Part shown: positions 50,771 through 59,900 of the stretch, in pieces
Layout of the letters: every line of letters begins with the position of its first letter
How positions within the stretch are numbered: the first letter of the stretch is position 1
NCBI RefSeq assembly: GCF_013170845.1
Contig: NZ_CP033367.1
Coordinates: forward strand, 372,001-436,000
DNA from: Mesorhizobium loti R88b
Lineage (GTDB): Bacteria; Pseudomonadota; Alphaproteobacteria; Rhizobiales; Rhizobiaceae
Length of the DNA stretch: 64,000 nucleotides
Reading direction: 5' to 3'
Translations under genes and position numbers: made by a program
The notes under the pieces: generated by a model
What the model was told of the DNA's origin: nothing
The model's database searches: none
Seen by the model: the letters and a program-made list of their open reading frames with translations, nothing else

Positions 50771-51988
50771 CTATTTCCCTGCGCCTTCGAACCAGGCCAC
50801 CAGCAGCGCCCGTTCCTTGTCAGTGATTTGGCTGACGTTGGCCGGCGGCATGGCGTGGCTGCGGCCGGCCTGCAGATAGATCTCGCGGGCATGGTTGGCG
50901 ATGTCAGCGTCAGTGTCCAGCATCACCCCCTTGGGCGCGTGATAGATGCCCTCATAGACAGGTTCGGCCGCATGGCACATCGAACAGCGACCGAGCACCG
51001 TGTCGCGCACGGCCGGGAAATGCGCCGAGGCGATATAGATGTCCGCCGAGGCCGACGCCTTGGGCTCACCGGTCAGCACCTTGGGCACGGTCGACAGCCA
51101 GATGATGATGATGAACAGGACAAGGGCACCCAGCCACGTCCAGTGCGGGTTGCCGGCACGCTTGTGCACGGTGTTGAAATAATGCCGGATCAAGACGCCG
51201 ATGATGAACACCAGCGAGGCGATGACCCAGTTGAACTGCGTGGCGAACGCCAAGGGATAGTGGTTCGACAGCATCAGGAACAGCACAGGCAGCGTCAGGT
51301 AGTTGTTGTGAAGCGAGCGCTGCTTGGCGATCTTGCCGTATTTCGGATCGGGTTTGCGGCCGGCGATCAGGTCGGCGACGACGATCTTCTGGTTGGGGAT
51401 GATGACCAAGAAGACATTGGCTGACATGATCGTGGCGGTGATGGCGCCCAGATGCAGGAAGGCGGCGCGGCCGGTGAACAGATGCGTCAGCCCCCAGGCG
51501 ATGAACACCAGCACGCCGTAGAGCACCAGCATCAGGCCGGTGTCGCTTTTGCCAAGCGGCGAGCGGCACAAGAGATCATAGACCACCCAGCCGACGCCGA
51601 TTGTCGCCATCGACAAAAGGATGCCGACCGGCACCGACATCGGCAGCACATTGGGATCGATCAGGAATAGGTCGGCGCCGGCATAATAGACGACGCAAAG
51701 CATGGCGAAGCCGGACAGCCAGGTGGCGTAGGATTCCCATTTGAACCATGTCAGGTGCTCCGGCATTTCGGCCGGCGCCACCAGATATTTCTGGATGTGG
51801 TAGAAGCCGCCGCCATGAACCTGCCACTCCTCGCCGAAGGCGCCGACAGGCATGCCCGGACGCTGGCGCAGGCCAAGATCGAGCGCGACGAAATAGAACG
51901 ACGAACCTATCCAGGCGATGCCGGTGACGACATGCAGCCAGCGCACGGCGAAGCTCAGCCATTCCCAGAAAATCGCGAAATCCATCAT
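50771..51988 (-). CDS. puuD: Urate hydroxylase PuuD, membrane-bound with cytochrome c domain
   Basis: 405 residues. The N-terminal part has about seven helices (WEWLSFAVRWLHVVTGIAWIGSSFYF and others), and a C-terminal cytochrome c domain has the haem motif CSMCH followed by an axial Met candidate (SHAMPPANVS). It oxidises urate to 5-hydroxyisourate, passing electrons to the respiratory chain. Divergent from a LysR gene 132 bp away. Two adjacent ATGs (51988 and 51985) occur; either may start. Confidence 0.93.
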   Translation of the reverse strand: MMDFAIFWEWLSFAVRWLHVVTGIAWIGSSFYFVALDLGLRQRPGMPVGAFGEEWQVHGGGFYHIQKYLVAPAEMPEHLTWFKWESYATWLSGFAMLCVVYYAGADLFLIDPNVLPMSVPVGILLSMATIGVGWVVYDLLCRSPLGKSDTGLMLVLYGVLVFIAWGLTHLFTGRAAFLHLGAITATIMSANVFLVIIPNQKIVVADLIAGRKPDPKYGKIAKQRSLHNNYLTLPVLFLMLSNHYPLAFATQFNWVIASLVFIIGVLIRHYFNTVHKRAGNPHWTWLGALVLFIIIIWLSTVPKVLTGEPKASASADIYIASAHFPAVRDTVLGRCSMCHAAEPVYEGIYHAPKGVMLDTDADIANHAREIYLQAGRSHAMPPANVSQITDKERALLVAWFEGAGK

Positions 51989-52120
51989 TGAAGTCGTCCC
52001 TGCCGATTGGCTGACTTTACGGGCTCGTGCGCAAACGGAAAGAGGCGAGGTGTACGATGACTTTCAAAAAAAAATGGAAAATACTAGGCTGATCGCTGCA
52101 AACCGGCGAAGGTGCTCCGC

Positions 52121-53041
52121 ATGGCCTATCTCGACAACATCGCCGTCTTCGTTCGCGTCGTCGAACTCGGCAATCTGTCAGCGGCCGGGCGCGACATGCG
52201 CATTTCGCCGGCGGTCGCCTCTAACCGCATCAAGGAGTTGGAGAAGCACCTTGGAGTGCGGCTGTTTAATCGCACGACCAGACAGTTGATGCCGACCGAG
52301 CATGGCACGGTGTTCTACTCGGGCGCCAAGCAGGTGCTGGAGGCGATCACCGAAGCGGAGGCGGCGGTCTCGGCATTGTCCGGCCAGCCGCGCGGTACCA
52401 TCAAAGTGACCGCACCGCTTGGCCTCGGCCGTCGGTTGGTAGCTTCGGGCATTCCCGATTTCCACGACAAATATCCCGATATCGAGGTGCGGCTCAGGCT
52501 CTCGGACCACAATGTCGACATCATGAAGGAAGGTATCGATGTGGCCTTCCGGCTCGGCATTATCGAGGATTCCAGCCTCAGGATGCGCGGCATCATGGAA
52601 TGCGAGCGCGTGCTGGTGGCCGCGCCGAAATATCTGGAGGCCCGCGGCGAACCGTTGGAGCCGCAGGAACTGATCGGCAAGAAGCATGATTGCCTGATGC
52701 TGCGCTATTCCGGCGCGCGCGAATATGTGTGGACGCTGCAGACGGCCGCCGGCCCGCAGAAATTCGAAGTGCACGGCCCCTACGATACCGACGATGGCGA
52801 CGTGCTGACCGGCTGGGCGCTGTCCGGGCGTGGCATCATCAACAAGCCGCGCTTCGAGGTCGAACCCTTCATTCGCGACCGGCGGCTGCAGGTGATCCTC
52901 GCCAACACGCCGCCGACGCCGGTGCAATTCGCCGCCGTCTATCCCCACAAAAAGCTGCAGGACCCGAAGGTGCGGCTGTTGCTCGACTTCATGGCCGAGC
53001 GCTGCCAGCGGCTGATCAATGACCTTCTGGCTGGAAAGTAG
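52121..53041 (+). CDS. LysR-family transcription regulator
   Basis: 306 residues from ATG 52121, with GAAGG eight nt upstream; the open frame starts at GTG 52112. The helix-turn-helix is NLSAAGRDMRISPAVASNRIKELEKHLGVRLFNRTTR. The effector domain follows (GTIKVTAPLGLGRRLVASGIPDFHD). Divergent from puuD-guaD, so it is the natural candidate for their control, and it is also upstream of the two LLM monooxygenases. Confidence 0.92.
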   Translation: MAYLDNIAVFVRVVELGNLSAAGRDMRISPAVASNRIKELEKHLGVRLFNRTTRQLMPTEHGTVFYSGAKQVLEAITEAEAAVSALSGQPRGTIKVTAPLGLGRRLVASGIPDFHDKYPDIEVRLRLSDHNVDIMKEGIDVAFRLGIIEDSSLRMRGIMECERVLVAAPKYLEARGEPLEPQELIGKKHDCLMLRYSGAREYVWTLQTAAGPQKFEVHGPYDTDDGDVLTGWALSGRGIINKPRFEVEPFIRDRRLQVILANTPPTPVQFAAVYPHKKLQDPKVRLLLDFMAERCQRLINDLLAGK

Positions 53042-53163
53042 AGGCTGACCTGAAAGTGAAGACTGGCCGGCACGTGACCAGCGGTTGGCCCAGCGCCAGC
53101 GGTTGCCATCCCTGGAAGCGGCGAACATAGTCTCGATTCTGTTTTGCCTTGCAGGGATTATCG

Positions 53164-54177
53164 ATGGACAACGGCGCCACAATGCATCTTGCCGTTTCGC
53201 TGTTTGCGGGAACCGCCGATCCATCGCCCGAGCTGGAATTCAGCCATCTTGCTGGTCTTGTGCAAAAGGCCGAAGCCGCCGGACTGGACATGGTGCTGCT
53301 TGCCGATTCCGCGCCGGCGGCCGGCGGGGACACGCCCAACCAGCAGATGCCGTTCGAAGCGACGACCTTGCTGGCGGCGCTAGCGACGGTGACAAGCAAG
53401 ATCGGCCTCGTCGCCGCGGCCTCGACCATTGCCCACCAACCCTACAATCTGGCGCGCCGTTTTGCTTCGCTCGACATCATCAGCCATGGCCGCGCCGGAT
53501 GGAGCGCCACGATGGCGCAGAGCCCTCGTGAGGCCGCCAATTTCAGCCGGCCGGAAGGATTTTCCGACGCTGATTTTCGCCGCCGCACCGAGGAATATAT
53601 CGGCATCGTTCGAGGCCTGTGGCAGGGCTGGGATGCAGATGCATTGCTATTCGACAAGAGCGGCGGCCGCTTCCACAACCCCGAAAAAATGCACACGCTT
53701 GACCACAAAGGCGAATTCTTTTCGGTGCGTGGCCCGCTGAATGTTGCACGATCGCCCCAGGATACGCCGGTGTTGGTGCTGTCCGGCCTGTCGGTATCAG
53801 ATCTGGATATTGCCGTCCGCACCGCCGATGTCATCCTGTTGGACGACGAACCGAACGAGGGCGCGAAAGCAAGCTACGACGATCTCAAGCGCCGCATCCT
53901 CGCCTGCGGGCGCGAGCCTGATGCCGTTAAGGTGCTGACGAACATTGCGCCCGGCACGGCGGGAAAGCTGGCTGCCTTTGCCGACGGGCTGGCGGAAAAA
54001 TTCCAGTCGGAAAGCTGCGACGGGTTCAACGTCCAGCTGCCGACACAGCGTTCGGCACTCGACGCGTTCGCCGATCTTGTCGTGCCGGAGCTGCGGCGGC
54101 TTGGCTTGTTTCGAGAGAATTATCGCGGCACGACCTTGCGCTCGCATCTTGGGCCTGCCGGTGGAGGTGAGCAATGA
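53164..54177 (+). CDS. LLM-class flavin-dependent oxidoreductase 1
   Basis: 337 residues, luciferase-like monooxygenase fold. LAVSLFAGTADPSPELEFSH at the start, KIGLVAAASTIAHQPYNLARRFASLDIISHGRAGWSAT and NFSRPEGF follow the NtaA/DmoA-type pattern. Requires reduced FMN from a reductase not encoded next to it. AGGGA is 7 nt before ATG 53164. The stop overlaps the start of the second LLM gene (ATGA), so the two work together on one substrate, probably a sulphur- or nitrogen-containing compound. Confidence 0.85.
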   Translation: MDNGATMHLAVSLFAGTADPSPELEFSHLAGLVQKAEAAGLDMVLLADSAPAAGGDTPNQQMPFEATTLLAALATVTSKIGLVAAASTIAHQPYNLARRFASLDIISHGRAGWSATMAQSPREAANFSRPEGFSDADFRRRTEEYIGIVRGLWQGWDADALLFDKSGGRFHNPEKMHTLDHKGEFFSVRGPLNVARSPQDTPVLVLSGLSVSDLDIAVRTADVILLDDEPNEGAKASYDDLKRRILACGREPDAVKVLTNIAPGTAGKLAAFADGLAEKFQSESCDGFNVQLPTQRSALDAFADLVVPELRRLGLFRENYRGTTLRSHLGPAGGGEQ

Positions 54178-55421
54178 CCGCGCAGATGAAGCTCGGTGCC
54201 TTCCTGTGGGCGACGGGCCACCATATCGCCGCCTGGCGCCATCCCAAGGCGCATGTAACCGCCGGTATCGACATCGATCATTACATCCAGCTGGCGCGCA
54301 CGGCGGAAGCGGCGAAGTTCGACATGATCTTCTGCGAGGACGCCGCAGGCCTGCGCGAGGCCAATGTCGAGATCGCCAGCCAGACGTCGCGTTCGATCGG
54401 CTTCGAGCCGATCAGCCTGCTGTCTGCGCTGGCCGCGCAAACCAGCCGCATCGGCCTCGTTTCCACCGCCTCGACAAGCTACAACGAGCCCTATGGCCTC
54501 GCGCGCACCTTTTTGTCGCTCGACCATCTGAGCGGCGGCCGGGCCGGCTGGAACCTGGTCACCTCGGCCAGCCCCATCGAAGCCGCCAATTTCGGCGCGA
54601 CCGGCCTCAAGCCCCATGCCGACCGTTACGAGCGGGCGCGAGAATTCGCCGAGGTGGTCACCGGGCTTTGGCGCGGCAAGGCTTCCGGCCATGACGGCCA
54701 GAGCTTTTCGGTTCGGGACCCGCTGGATCTGCCGCGGTCACCCCAGGGCGCGCCGGTCATGGTTCAGGCTGGCGCCTCGGATGTCGGCCGCAACCTTGCC
54801 GCCCGCACCGCAGACGTGGTCTTCACGGCAGCGCAAACCTTCGAGGAAGCGAAGGCCTTTTATGACGACCTCAAGGGGCGCATGGCCGCCTATGGGCGTG
54901 AGCCTGACGACATCAAGATCATGCCGGGCGTCTCACCCGTGGTGGCGGAAACCGAGGCCGAAGCCCGCGAGAAGCATGAGGAATTGCAGGCGCTCATTCC
55001 CGACGATGTCGGCGTGGCGCTGCTGTCCAGCTATCTCAGCATCTCCGATCTCGGGCGCTATCCGATCGACGGGCCGTTGCCGGAACTGCCCGAAAGCGAG
55101 GGGATGAAAAGCCGGCAGGCGCTGGTGGTCGAGCAATCGCGCCGCGACGGCCTTTCCATCCGCCAGCTTGCCCGCCACTTCGCCGGCGCGCGCGGCCATT
55201 GGCGTATTGTCGGCACGGCGGCGCAGGTCGCCGACGAATTGCAGGCGCGGTTCGAAGGCGGTGCTGCCGACGGCTTCAATGTCATGCCGGCTTATTTCCC
55301 GGGCGAACTCGATGCCTTTGCCACACTGGTCGTGCCGGAACTGCAGCGGCGCGGCCTGTTCCGGAGGGACTATGAGGGGCGCACGTTGCGCGACCATCTA
55401 GGCTTGAAGCGGCCGGCCTGA
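54174..55421 (+). CDS. LLM-class flavin-dependent monooxygenase 2 (NtaA/SnaA/DszA type)
   Basis: 415 residues. The family segments are LGAFLWATGHHIAAWRHP, HYIQLARTAEAAKFDMIFCED, RIGLVSTASTSYNEPYGLAR and GGRAGWNLVTSASPIEAANFG. The last part, FEGGADGFNVMP-like (AADGFNVMPAYFPGELDAFA), is characteristic of NtaA-like enzymes. GGAGGTGAGCA gives a strong ribosome binding site. Substrate unknown. Confidence 0.88.
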   Translation: MTAQMKLGAFLWATGHHIAAWRHPKAHVTAGIDIDHYIQLARTAEAAKFDMIFCEDAAGLREANVEIASQTSRSIGFEPISLLSALAAQTSRIGLVSTASTSYNEPYGLARTFLSLDHLSGGRAGWNLVTSASPIEAANFGATGLKPHADRYERAREFAEVVTGLWRGKASGHDGQSFSVRDPLDLPRSPQGAPVMVQAGASDVGRNLAARTADVVFTAAQTFEEAKAFYDDLKGRMAAYGREPDDIKIMPGVSPVVAETEAEAREKHEELQALIPDDVGVALLSSYLSISDLGRYPIDGPLPELPESEGMKSRQALVVEQSRRDGLSIRQLARHFAGARGHWRIVGTAAQVADELQARFEGGAADGFNVMPAYFPGELDAFATLVVPELQRRGLFRRDYEGRTLRDHLGLKRPA

Positions 55422-55433
55422 GGCCGGCAGCTG

Positions 55434-56270
55434 CTATGCTTCGTCCATCATCCGGGCCGTGCCGGAAACCCTGATCGAGCTGCCTGGCGCGGGCGGGATA
55501 TCGGCATGCAGGCGCGAGCGCATGCCCATGTCTTCGCCTTGCACGATATCGATCGCGCCGCCATGCGGCCAGCCGATGTCACGCAGATAGCCGGCGAAGG
55601 CAGCCGTCGACGCTCCCGTCGCCGGATCCTCATAGACGCCGCCCGAGGCAAAGGGATTGCGCGTGTGGAACAGCCGCGGCGTTTCGGCATAAGCGAGCAG
55701 AACGGTCACCAGCCCTTCGCGCCGCATGAAGGCCTGGCCGGCTTTCAGCTCGTAGTGCATGGCGGCCAGTACGTCGCGCGACTTCAGGGGGAGCACGAGG
55801 TGGTCGGCGCCGCCATGGATCAGCGCAGGCGGAATGGCGGGATCGAGATCGCTTGGCGAGTAGCCGAACAACGCCAGCGCCTCCGTGATCAGCTCCGGCG
55901 GAGCCGGCCTGCTTTTTGTCGGCGGTGACTGCAGTGCGGCTACAACGTTCGCCCCATCGCGGAACCCTTCGACGGTGATGCTTGCTTGGTTGAGGGTCAG
56001 CGGGAAAATCCCGTCGCCAAACTGGCGAACCAAAGCCGCTCCTAGAGCGATGGTGGCATGACCGCAGAACGGAACCTCGGATTCCGGCGAGAAATAGCGA
56101 ACCCGCCAGCGCTCCCCATCCGGCGCAGCGAAGGCGGTTTCCGAAAAGCCGACCTCCGCCGCAAGACGCTGCATTTCGGCCGCATCCGGCAACACGTCGT
56201 CTATCAACACTCCGGCCGGATTGCCGCCGGTGTCGCCATCCGAAAAAGCCGCGATTTTCAGAACATCCAT
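55434..56270 (-). CDS. PhzF-family isomerase-like protein
   Basis: 278 residues, diaminopimelate-epimerase-like double domain. VLKIAAFSDGDTGGNPAGVL, GFSETAFAAPDG with the catalytic Glu at 44, and VPFCGHATIALGAAL identify the family. GSTRIRVSGTARM-like ending is present. The start is ATG 56270; an in-frame ATG five codons upstream lacks better support. Actual reaction unknown: no phenazine genes are nearby. Follows xdhC with an 81-bp gap. Confidence 0.85.
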   Translation of the reverse strand: MDVLKIAAFSDGDTGGNPAGVLIDDVLPDAAEMQRLAAEVGFSETAFAAPDGERWRVRYFSPESEVPFCGHATIALGAALVRQFGDGIFPLTLNQASITVEGFRDGANVVAALQSPPTKSRPAPPELITEALALFGYSPSDLDPAIPPALIHGGADHLVLPLKSRDVLAAMHYELKAGQAFMRREGLVTVLLAYAETPRLFHTRNPFASGGVYEDPATGASTAAFAGYLRDIGWPHGGAIDIVQGEDMGMRSRLHADIPPAPGSSIRVSGTARMMDEA

Positions 56271-56351
56271 ATGTCTTCGCCTCATGCCGCAATGCCGGGT
56301 GGATAGCGCAAATGCGTGGTTCGGGCGATTGAAAACACAAGCCGGCGACAG

Positions 56352-57269
56352 CTAACCAGCCATCGCCTTTTCCTGCCGGACCTGGTGGTCGGCATTTGAC
56401 GACGCATTGTGAACGACCAGCGCCGTCATGATCTGGGCGGCTGCGAGGGCGGCGATCACCGGAGGGCGCTTGTCCTTGACGGCATCGCCGCCGATCGGCG
56501 AGACGAGCCGGGCAAACTCCGCCTCGCTGCCTTCAGCTGACTTCAGGAACCAGTTCTTGAACGTGGCCTTCTTGGTCTTCGAGCCGATCATGCCGACATA
56601 GGCCGCGTCGTCGCGTTTCAGCGCTTCGGTGACGATCAGGAAATCCAGTGCGTGGTCATGCGTGAGGATCGCGAAAGCCGCGCCGGGGGGAGCTTTGCGA
56701 ATCTCGGCCTCCGGCATCGGGGTCAGCCGTGTCTCGACGGTTTCCGGCATCCCCTCCAGCGCCTCGGCCCGCGTCTCGATGACGACGGCATGAATGGGCA
56801 AGAGCGCAAGCGATGCGGCCAGCGCCTGGCCGACATGCCCGCCGCCGAAGATGTAGACATGCGGCAGGTGTGCCTCTTCGGCTTCCGCCGTCGCAACCAG
56901 CTCGGCAGCGAGCGTGGCATCGACAAGTCGGATCAAGACTTCGACACGCCCACCGCAGCATTGGCCGATCTCCGGCCCCAGAGGTACGTCGAGTGTGGCG
57001 CAGACTTCATCGACCTCGATGCGGGAACTTGATTGAAGACGGCCGACCGAACCAAGCCGACCGGACGGCATTACCATCTGCCGCGCCTTGTCGAGAGCCA
57101 TGTATTCGAGCTGACCTCCGCCGATCGTGCCAAGAATCGCCGATGCCGAGACGAGCATGAAGGCGCCTTTCTCGCGAGGCGTCGAGCCTTTGGTGCCGGC
57201 CACTTCGACCAGCGCGACCCGGCCGGCGCTGGCAAGAAAGGCTTTCAGGCTTTGCACTTTCGAGTTCAT
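56352..57269 (-). CDS. xdhC: Xanthine dehydrogenase accessory factor XdhC
   Basis: 305 residues. XdhC protects or delivers the sulphurated molybdenum cofactor to XdhB. N-terminal XdhC_CoxI domain: VALVEVAGTKGSTPREKGAFM, GTIGGGQLEY and CCGGRVEV. C-terminal Rossmann part: VYIFGGGHVGQALAASLALL and DDAAYVGMIGSKTKKATF. The start is ATG 57269 with GGGAAG upstream; the longer open frame (to 57734) overlaps xdhB and is spurious. The gene is 59 nt after xdhB. Confidence 0.92.
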   Translation of the reverse strand: MNSKVQSLKAFLASAGRVALVEVAGTKGSTPREKGAFMLVSASAILGTIGGGQLEYMALDKARQMVMPSGRLGSVGRLQSSSRIEVDEVCATLDVPLGPEIGQCCGGRVEVLIRLVDATLAAELVATAEAEEAHLPHVYIFGGGHVGQALAASLALLPIHAVVIETRAEALEGMPETVETRLTPMPEAEIRKAPPGAAFAILTHDHALDFLIVTEALKRDDAAYVGMIGSKTKKATFKNWFLKSAEGSEAEFARLVSPIGGDAVKDKRPPVIAALAAAQIMTALVVHNASSNADHQVRQEKAMAG

Positions 57270-57328
57270 CTTAGCTTCCCTATTGGGAAATATAGGCTTT
57301 TTCGGCCTGGGTTGCACGTTTCGCTCGT

Positions 57329-59692
57329 TCAGGCGCCTGCCTTGACCTCTTTCTTCAACCGCTCGATTGCCATCAACACGCGTTCCGGCGTTGCCGGCGC
57401 ATCGAGACGCGGGCAGATCTTGTGGTCGGCGACGCTGGCCACCGCGTCCGACAGCGCGTGCAGAACCGACATGCCGTGCGGCAGCGGCGGCTCGCCGACC
57501 GCCTTGGAACGATGGATGGTCGGTTCGTAAGCCTGCGACCAGTCGGTCAGCGCCACGTTGAAAATCTTCGGGCGATCGGACGCCAGCGGGATCTTGTAGG
57601 TGGACGGCGCATGCGTGCGCAGCCGGCCCTTGTCGTCCCACCACAGTTCCTCTGTCGTCAGCCAGCCCATGCCCTGGATGAAGCCGCCCTCGACCTGGCC
57701 GATGTCGATCGCCCGGTTCAGTGAGCGGCCGCAATCATGCAGGATGTCCGCGCGCTCGACGACATATTCGCCGGTCAGCGTATCGACGGACACTTCAGAG
57801 CAGGCCGCGCCATAGGCGTAATAATAGAAGGCGTGGCCCTGGCCCTTGGCGCGGTCCCAATGGATCTTCGGCGTCTTGTAGAAACCGGCGGCAGAGAGCT
57901 GCACGCGTGCAATAAAAGCCTGCTTGATCAGATCGTTGAAGCTGATTTCCTGGTTGCCGACGCGAACCCGATTGGGCAGGAACACCACCTGATCGACCGG
58001 CACCTGATATTTCTCGGCGGCGAAATCGGTGAGCCGCTTGCGGATTTGCCGCGCCGCATCCTGCGCCGCCATGCCATTGAGGTCGGCGCCCGAGGACGCC
58101 GCTGTCGGCGCCGTGTTCGGCACCTTGGCGGTGGTGGTGGCGGTGATCTTCACTCTGGCGAGGTCGATCTGGAATTCTTCCGCCACGACCTGCGCCACTT
58201 TGAGGTGCAGGCCCTGCCCCATTTCCGTGCCGCCATGATTCATGTGCACGGAACCGTCGGCATAGACATGCACCAAGGCGCCGGCCTGGTTGGACTCGGT
58301 CTTGGTGAAGGAGATGCCGAACTTCACCGGCGTCAGCGCCAGGCCGCGCTTGATGAAGCGGCTGTTGGCGTTGAAGGCCTGTATCTCGCGCCGCCGCCGC
58401 GCATAGTTGGCGCTTTCCTCCAGTTCGGCGACGATTCGCTGGATGATGTTGTCCTCTACCTTCTGGTGGTAGGGCGTGACGTCGCGCGCGCCGATGGCCT
58501 CCATCGGGTCATAGAAATTCAGCTTGCGGATTTCGAGCGAATCCTTGCCGACCGCGAAGGCAACCTCATCGATGACCCGCTCGGCGCCGATCATGCCTTG
58601 CGGACCACCGAAGCCCCGGAAGGCCGTGTTGGAAACGGTGTTGGTGTAGAGCGGCGCCGATTTGGCGTGGACGTTCGGATAGAAATAGGCGTTGTCGCAA
58701 TGGAACAGCGCACGGTCGCCGACAGGACCGGACAGGTCGGCCGAGAAGCCGGCGTTGAGGGCGAACATGAAGTCGACACCGAGTATATTGCCCTCGTTGT
58801 CGAAGCCGACCTCATAATCAATGGCGAAGTCGTGCCGCTTGCCGGTGGCGGTCATGTCCTCATCGCGATCGAGCCTGGCCTTGACGGCGCACTTGTGCTT
58901 CTTGGCCGCGATGGCGGCGATTGCCGCGCACTGGTTGGCCTGTGTTTCCTTGCCGCCGAAGCCGCCGCCCATGCGGCGAACCTCGACCGTCACCGCATGG
59001 CTCGGCACGCCGAGCACATGAGAGACAAGGTGCTGGGTCTCGCTCGGCCCCTGGGTCGAGCAATAGACCGTGACCTCGTCGTCTTCGCCCGGCACCGCCA
59101 ACGATACCTGGCCCTCAAGGTAGAAGTGGTCCTGTCCGCCGAGCTTCATGCGCCCTTTCACCCGACGGGGCGCCGCGGCGATTGCCGCAGCAGCATCGCC
59201 GCGCCGCAAGGTCAACGGCGTGGTGACCAGCCTGTCCTGGAGCGGATCCAGCGGCCAGATGCCGAGGATGGCTGGAAGTTCCTCATATTCGATCCTGGCC
59301 AGCCGCGCGGCACGGCGCGCAGCATCCCGTGTTTCAGCAATGACCGCGAAGATCGGCTGGCCGAAGAACTGCACCTTGCCTTCCGCCAGCACCGGGTCGT
59401 CATGCATGTTGGAGGGCGAGACGTCGTTTTCGCCGGGCACGTCGGCATAGGTCAGCACATCGAGGACGCCGGGGGCTGTCCGCACGGCCGAGAGGTCGAC
59501 ACTCTTCAGCGTGCCATGCGCCACCTTCGAGAGGCCGAGCCCGACATGCAGCGTGCCTGCCGGTTCCGGCATGTCGTCGATATAGACGGCGGTGCCGCTG
59601 ACATGCTTGTGGGCCGAGTCATGGCGCTGGTCGGTGGCGACGCCACCGACGATCTTTTCGGGTTTGAGATTTGATGTGGCGTGCTTGTTCAT
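57329..59692 (-). CDS. xdhB: Xanthine dehydrogenase, molybdopterin-binding subunit
   Basis: 787 residues, full length. Oxidises hypoxanthine and xanthine to urate with XdhA. Signatures: VSHAVTVEVRR-like start of the Mo domain, RRMGGGFGGKETQANQC, TAFRGFGGPQGM, GTEMGQGLHLK and the catalytic-Glu segment SKAVGEPPLPHGMSV near the C-terminus. The N-terminal a/b hammerhead includes LHVGLGLSKVAHGT. It is separated from xdhA by a 208-bp repeat-rich gap. Confidence 0.95.
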   Translation of the reverse strand: MNKHATSNLKPEKIVGGVATDQRHDSAHKHVSGTAVYIDDMPEPAGTLHVGLGLSKVAHGTLKSVDLSAVRTAPGVLDVLTYADVPGENDVSPSNMHDDPVLAEGKVQFFGQPIFAVIAETRDAARRAARLARIEYEELPAILGIWPLDPLQDRLVTTPLTLRRGDAAAAIAAAPRRVKGRMKLGGQDHFYLEGQVSLAVPGEDDEVTVYCSTQGPSETQHLVSHVLGVPSHAVTVEVRRMGGGFGGKETQANQCAAIAAIAAKKHKCAVKARLDRDEDMTATGKRHDFAIDYEVGFDNEGNILGVDFMFALNAGFSADLSGPVGDRALFHCDNAYFYPNVHAKSAPLYTNTVSNTAFRGFGGPQGMIGAERVIDEVAFAVGKDSLEIRKLNFYDPMEAIGARDVTPYHQKVEDNIIQRIVAELEESANYARRRREIQAFNANSRFIKRGLALTPVKFGISFTKTESNQAGALVHVYADGSVHMNHGGTEMGQGLHLKVAQVVAEEFQIDLARVKITATTTAKVPNTAPTAASSGADLNGMAAQDAARQIRKRLTDFAAEKYQVPVDQVVFLPNRVRVGNQEISFNDLIKQAFIARVQLSAAGFYKTPKIHWDRAKGQGHAFYYYAYGAACSEVSVDTLTGEYVVERADILHDCGRSLNRAIDIGQVEGGFIQGMGWLTTEELWWDDKGRLRTHAPSTYKIPLASDRPKIFNVALTDWSQAYEPTIHRSKAVGEPPLPHGMSVLHALSDAVASVADHKICPRLDAPATPERVLMAIERLKKEVKAGA

Positions 59693-59707
59693 AGAGCGCC
59701 CCTTTTC

Positions 59708-59851
59708 CCTTCTCCCCGTTCACGGGGAGAAGGTGGCCCGAAGGGCCGGATGAGGGGCAGCGCCGAGCGTGATGGGCTTGGGGACACCGATCCACGACGG
59801 CGCCGCCCCTGATCTGCCTGCCGGCATCTTCTCCCCGTGAACGGGGAGAAG
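59708..59851. repeat. Doublet of CTTCTCCCCGT palindromes between xdhA and xdhB
   Basis: Two near-identical palindromes lie 120 bp apart: CCTTCTCCCCGT/ACGGGGAGAAGG (59708-59733) and CTTCTCCCCGT/ACGGGGAGAAG (59828-59851), with a GGCCCGAAGGGCC hairpin after the first. This repeat type is common in rhizobial intergenic DNA (from memory). Confidence 0.8.
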
Positions 59852-59900
59852 GACGCTATCCACGACCGTTCGGCTGTTCGTTCACTGGAGTTGATACACA

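Noticed and set aside
57737..59674. 645-codon open frame on the plus strand
   Set aside because: Exact mirror of xdhB, with no domain signal of its own.
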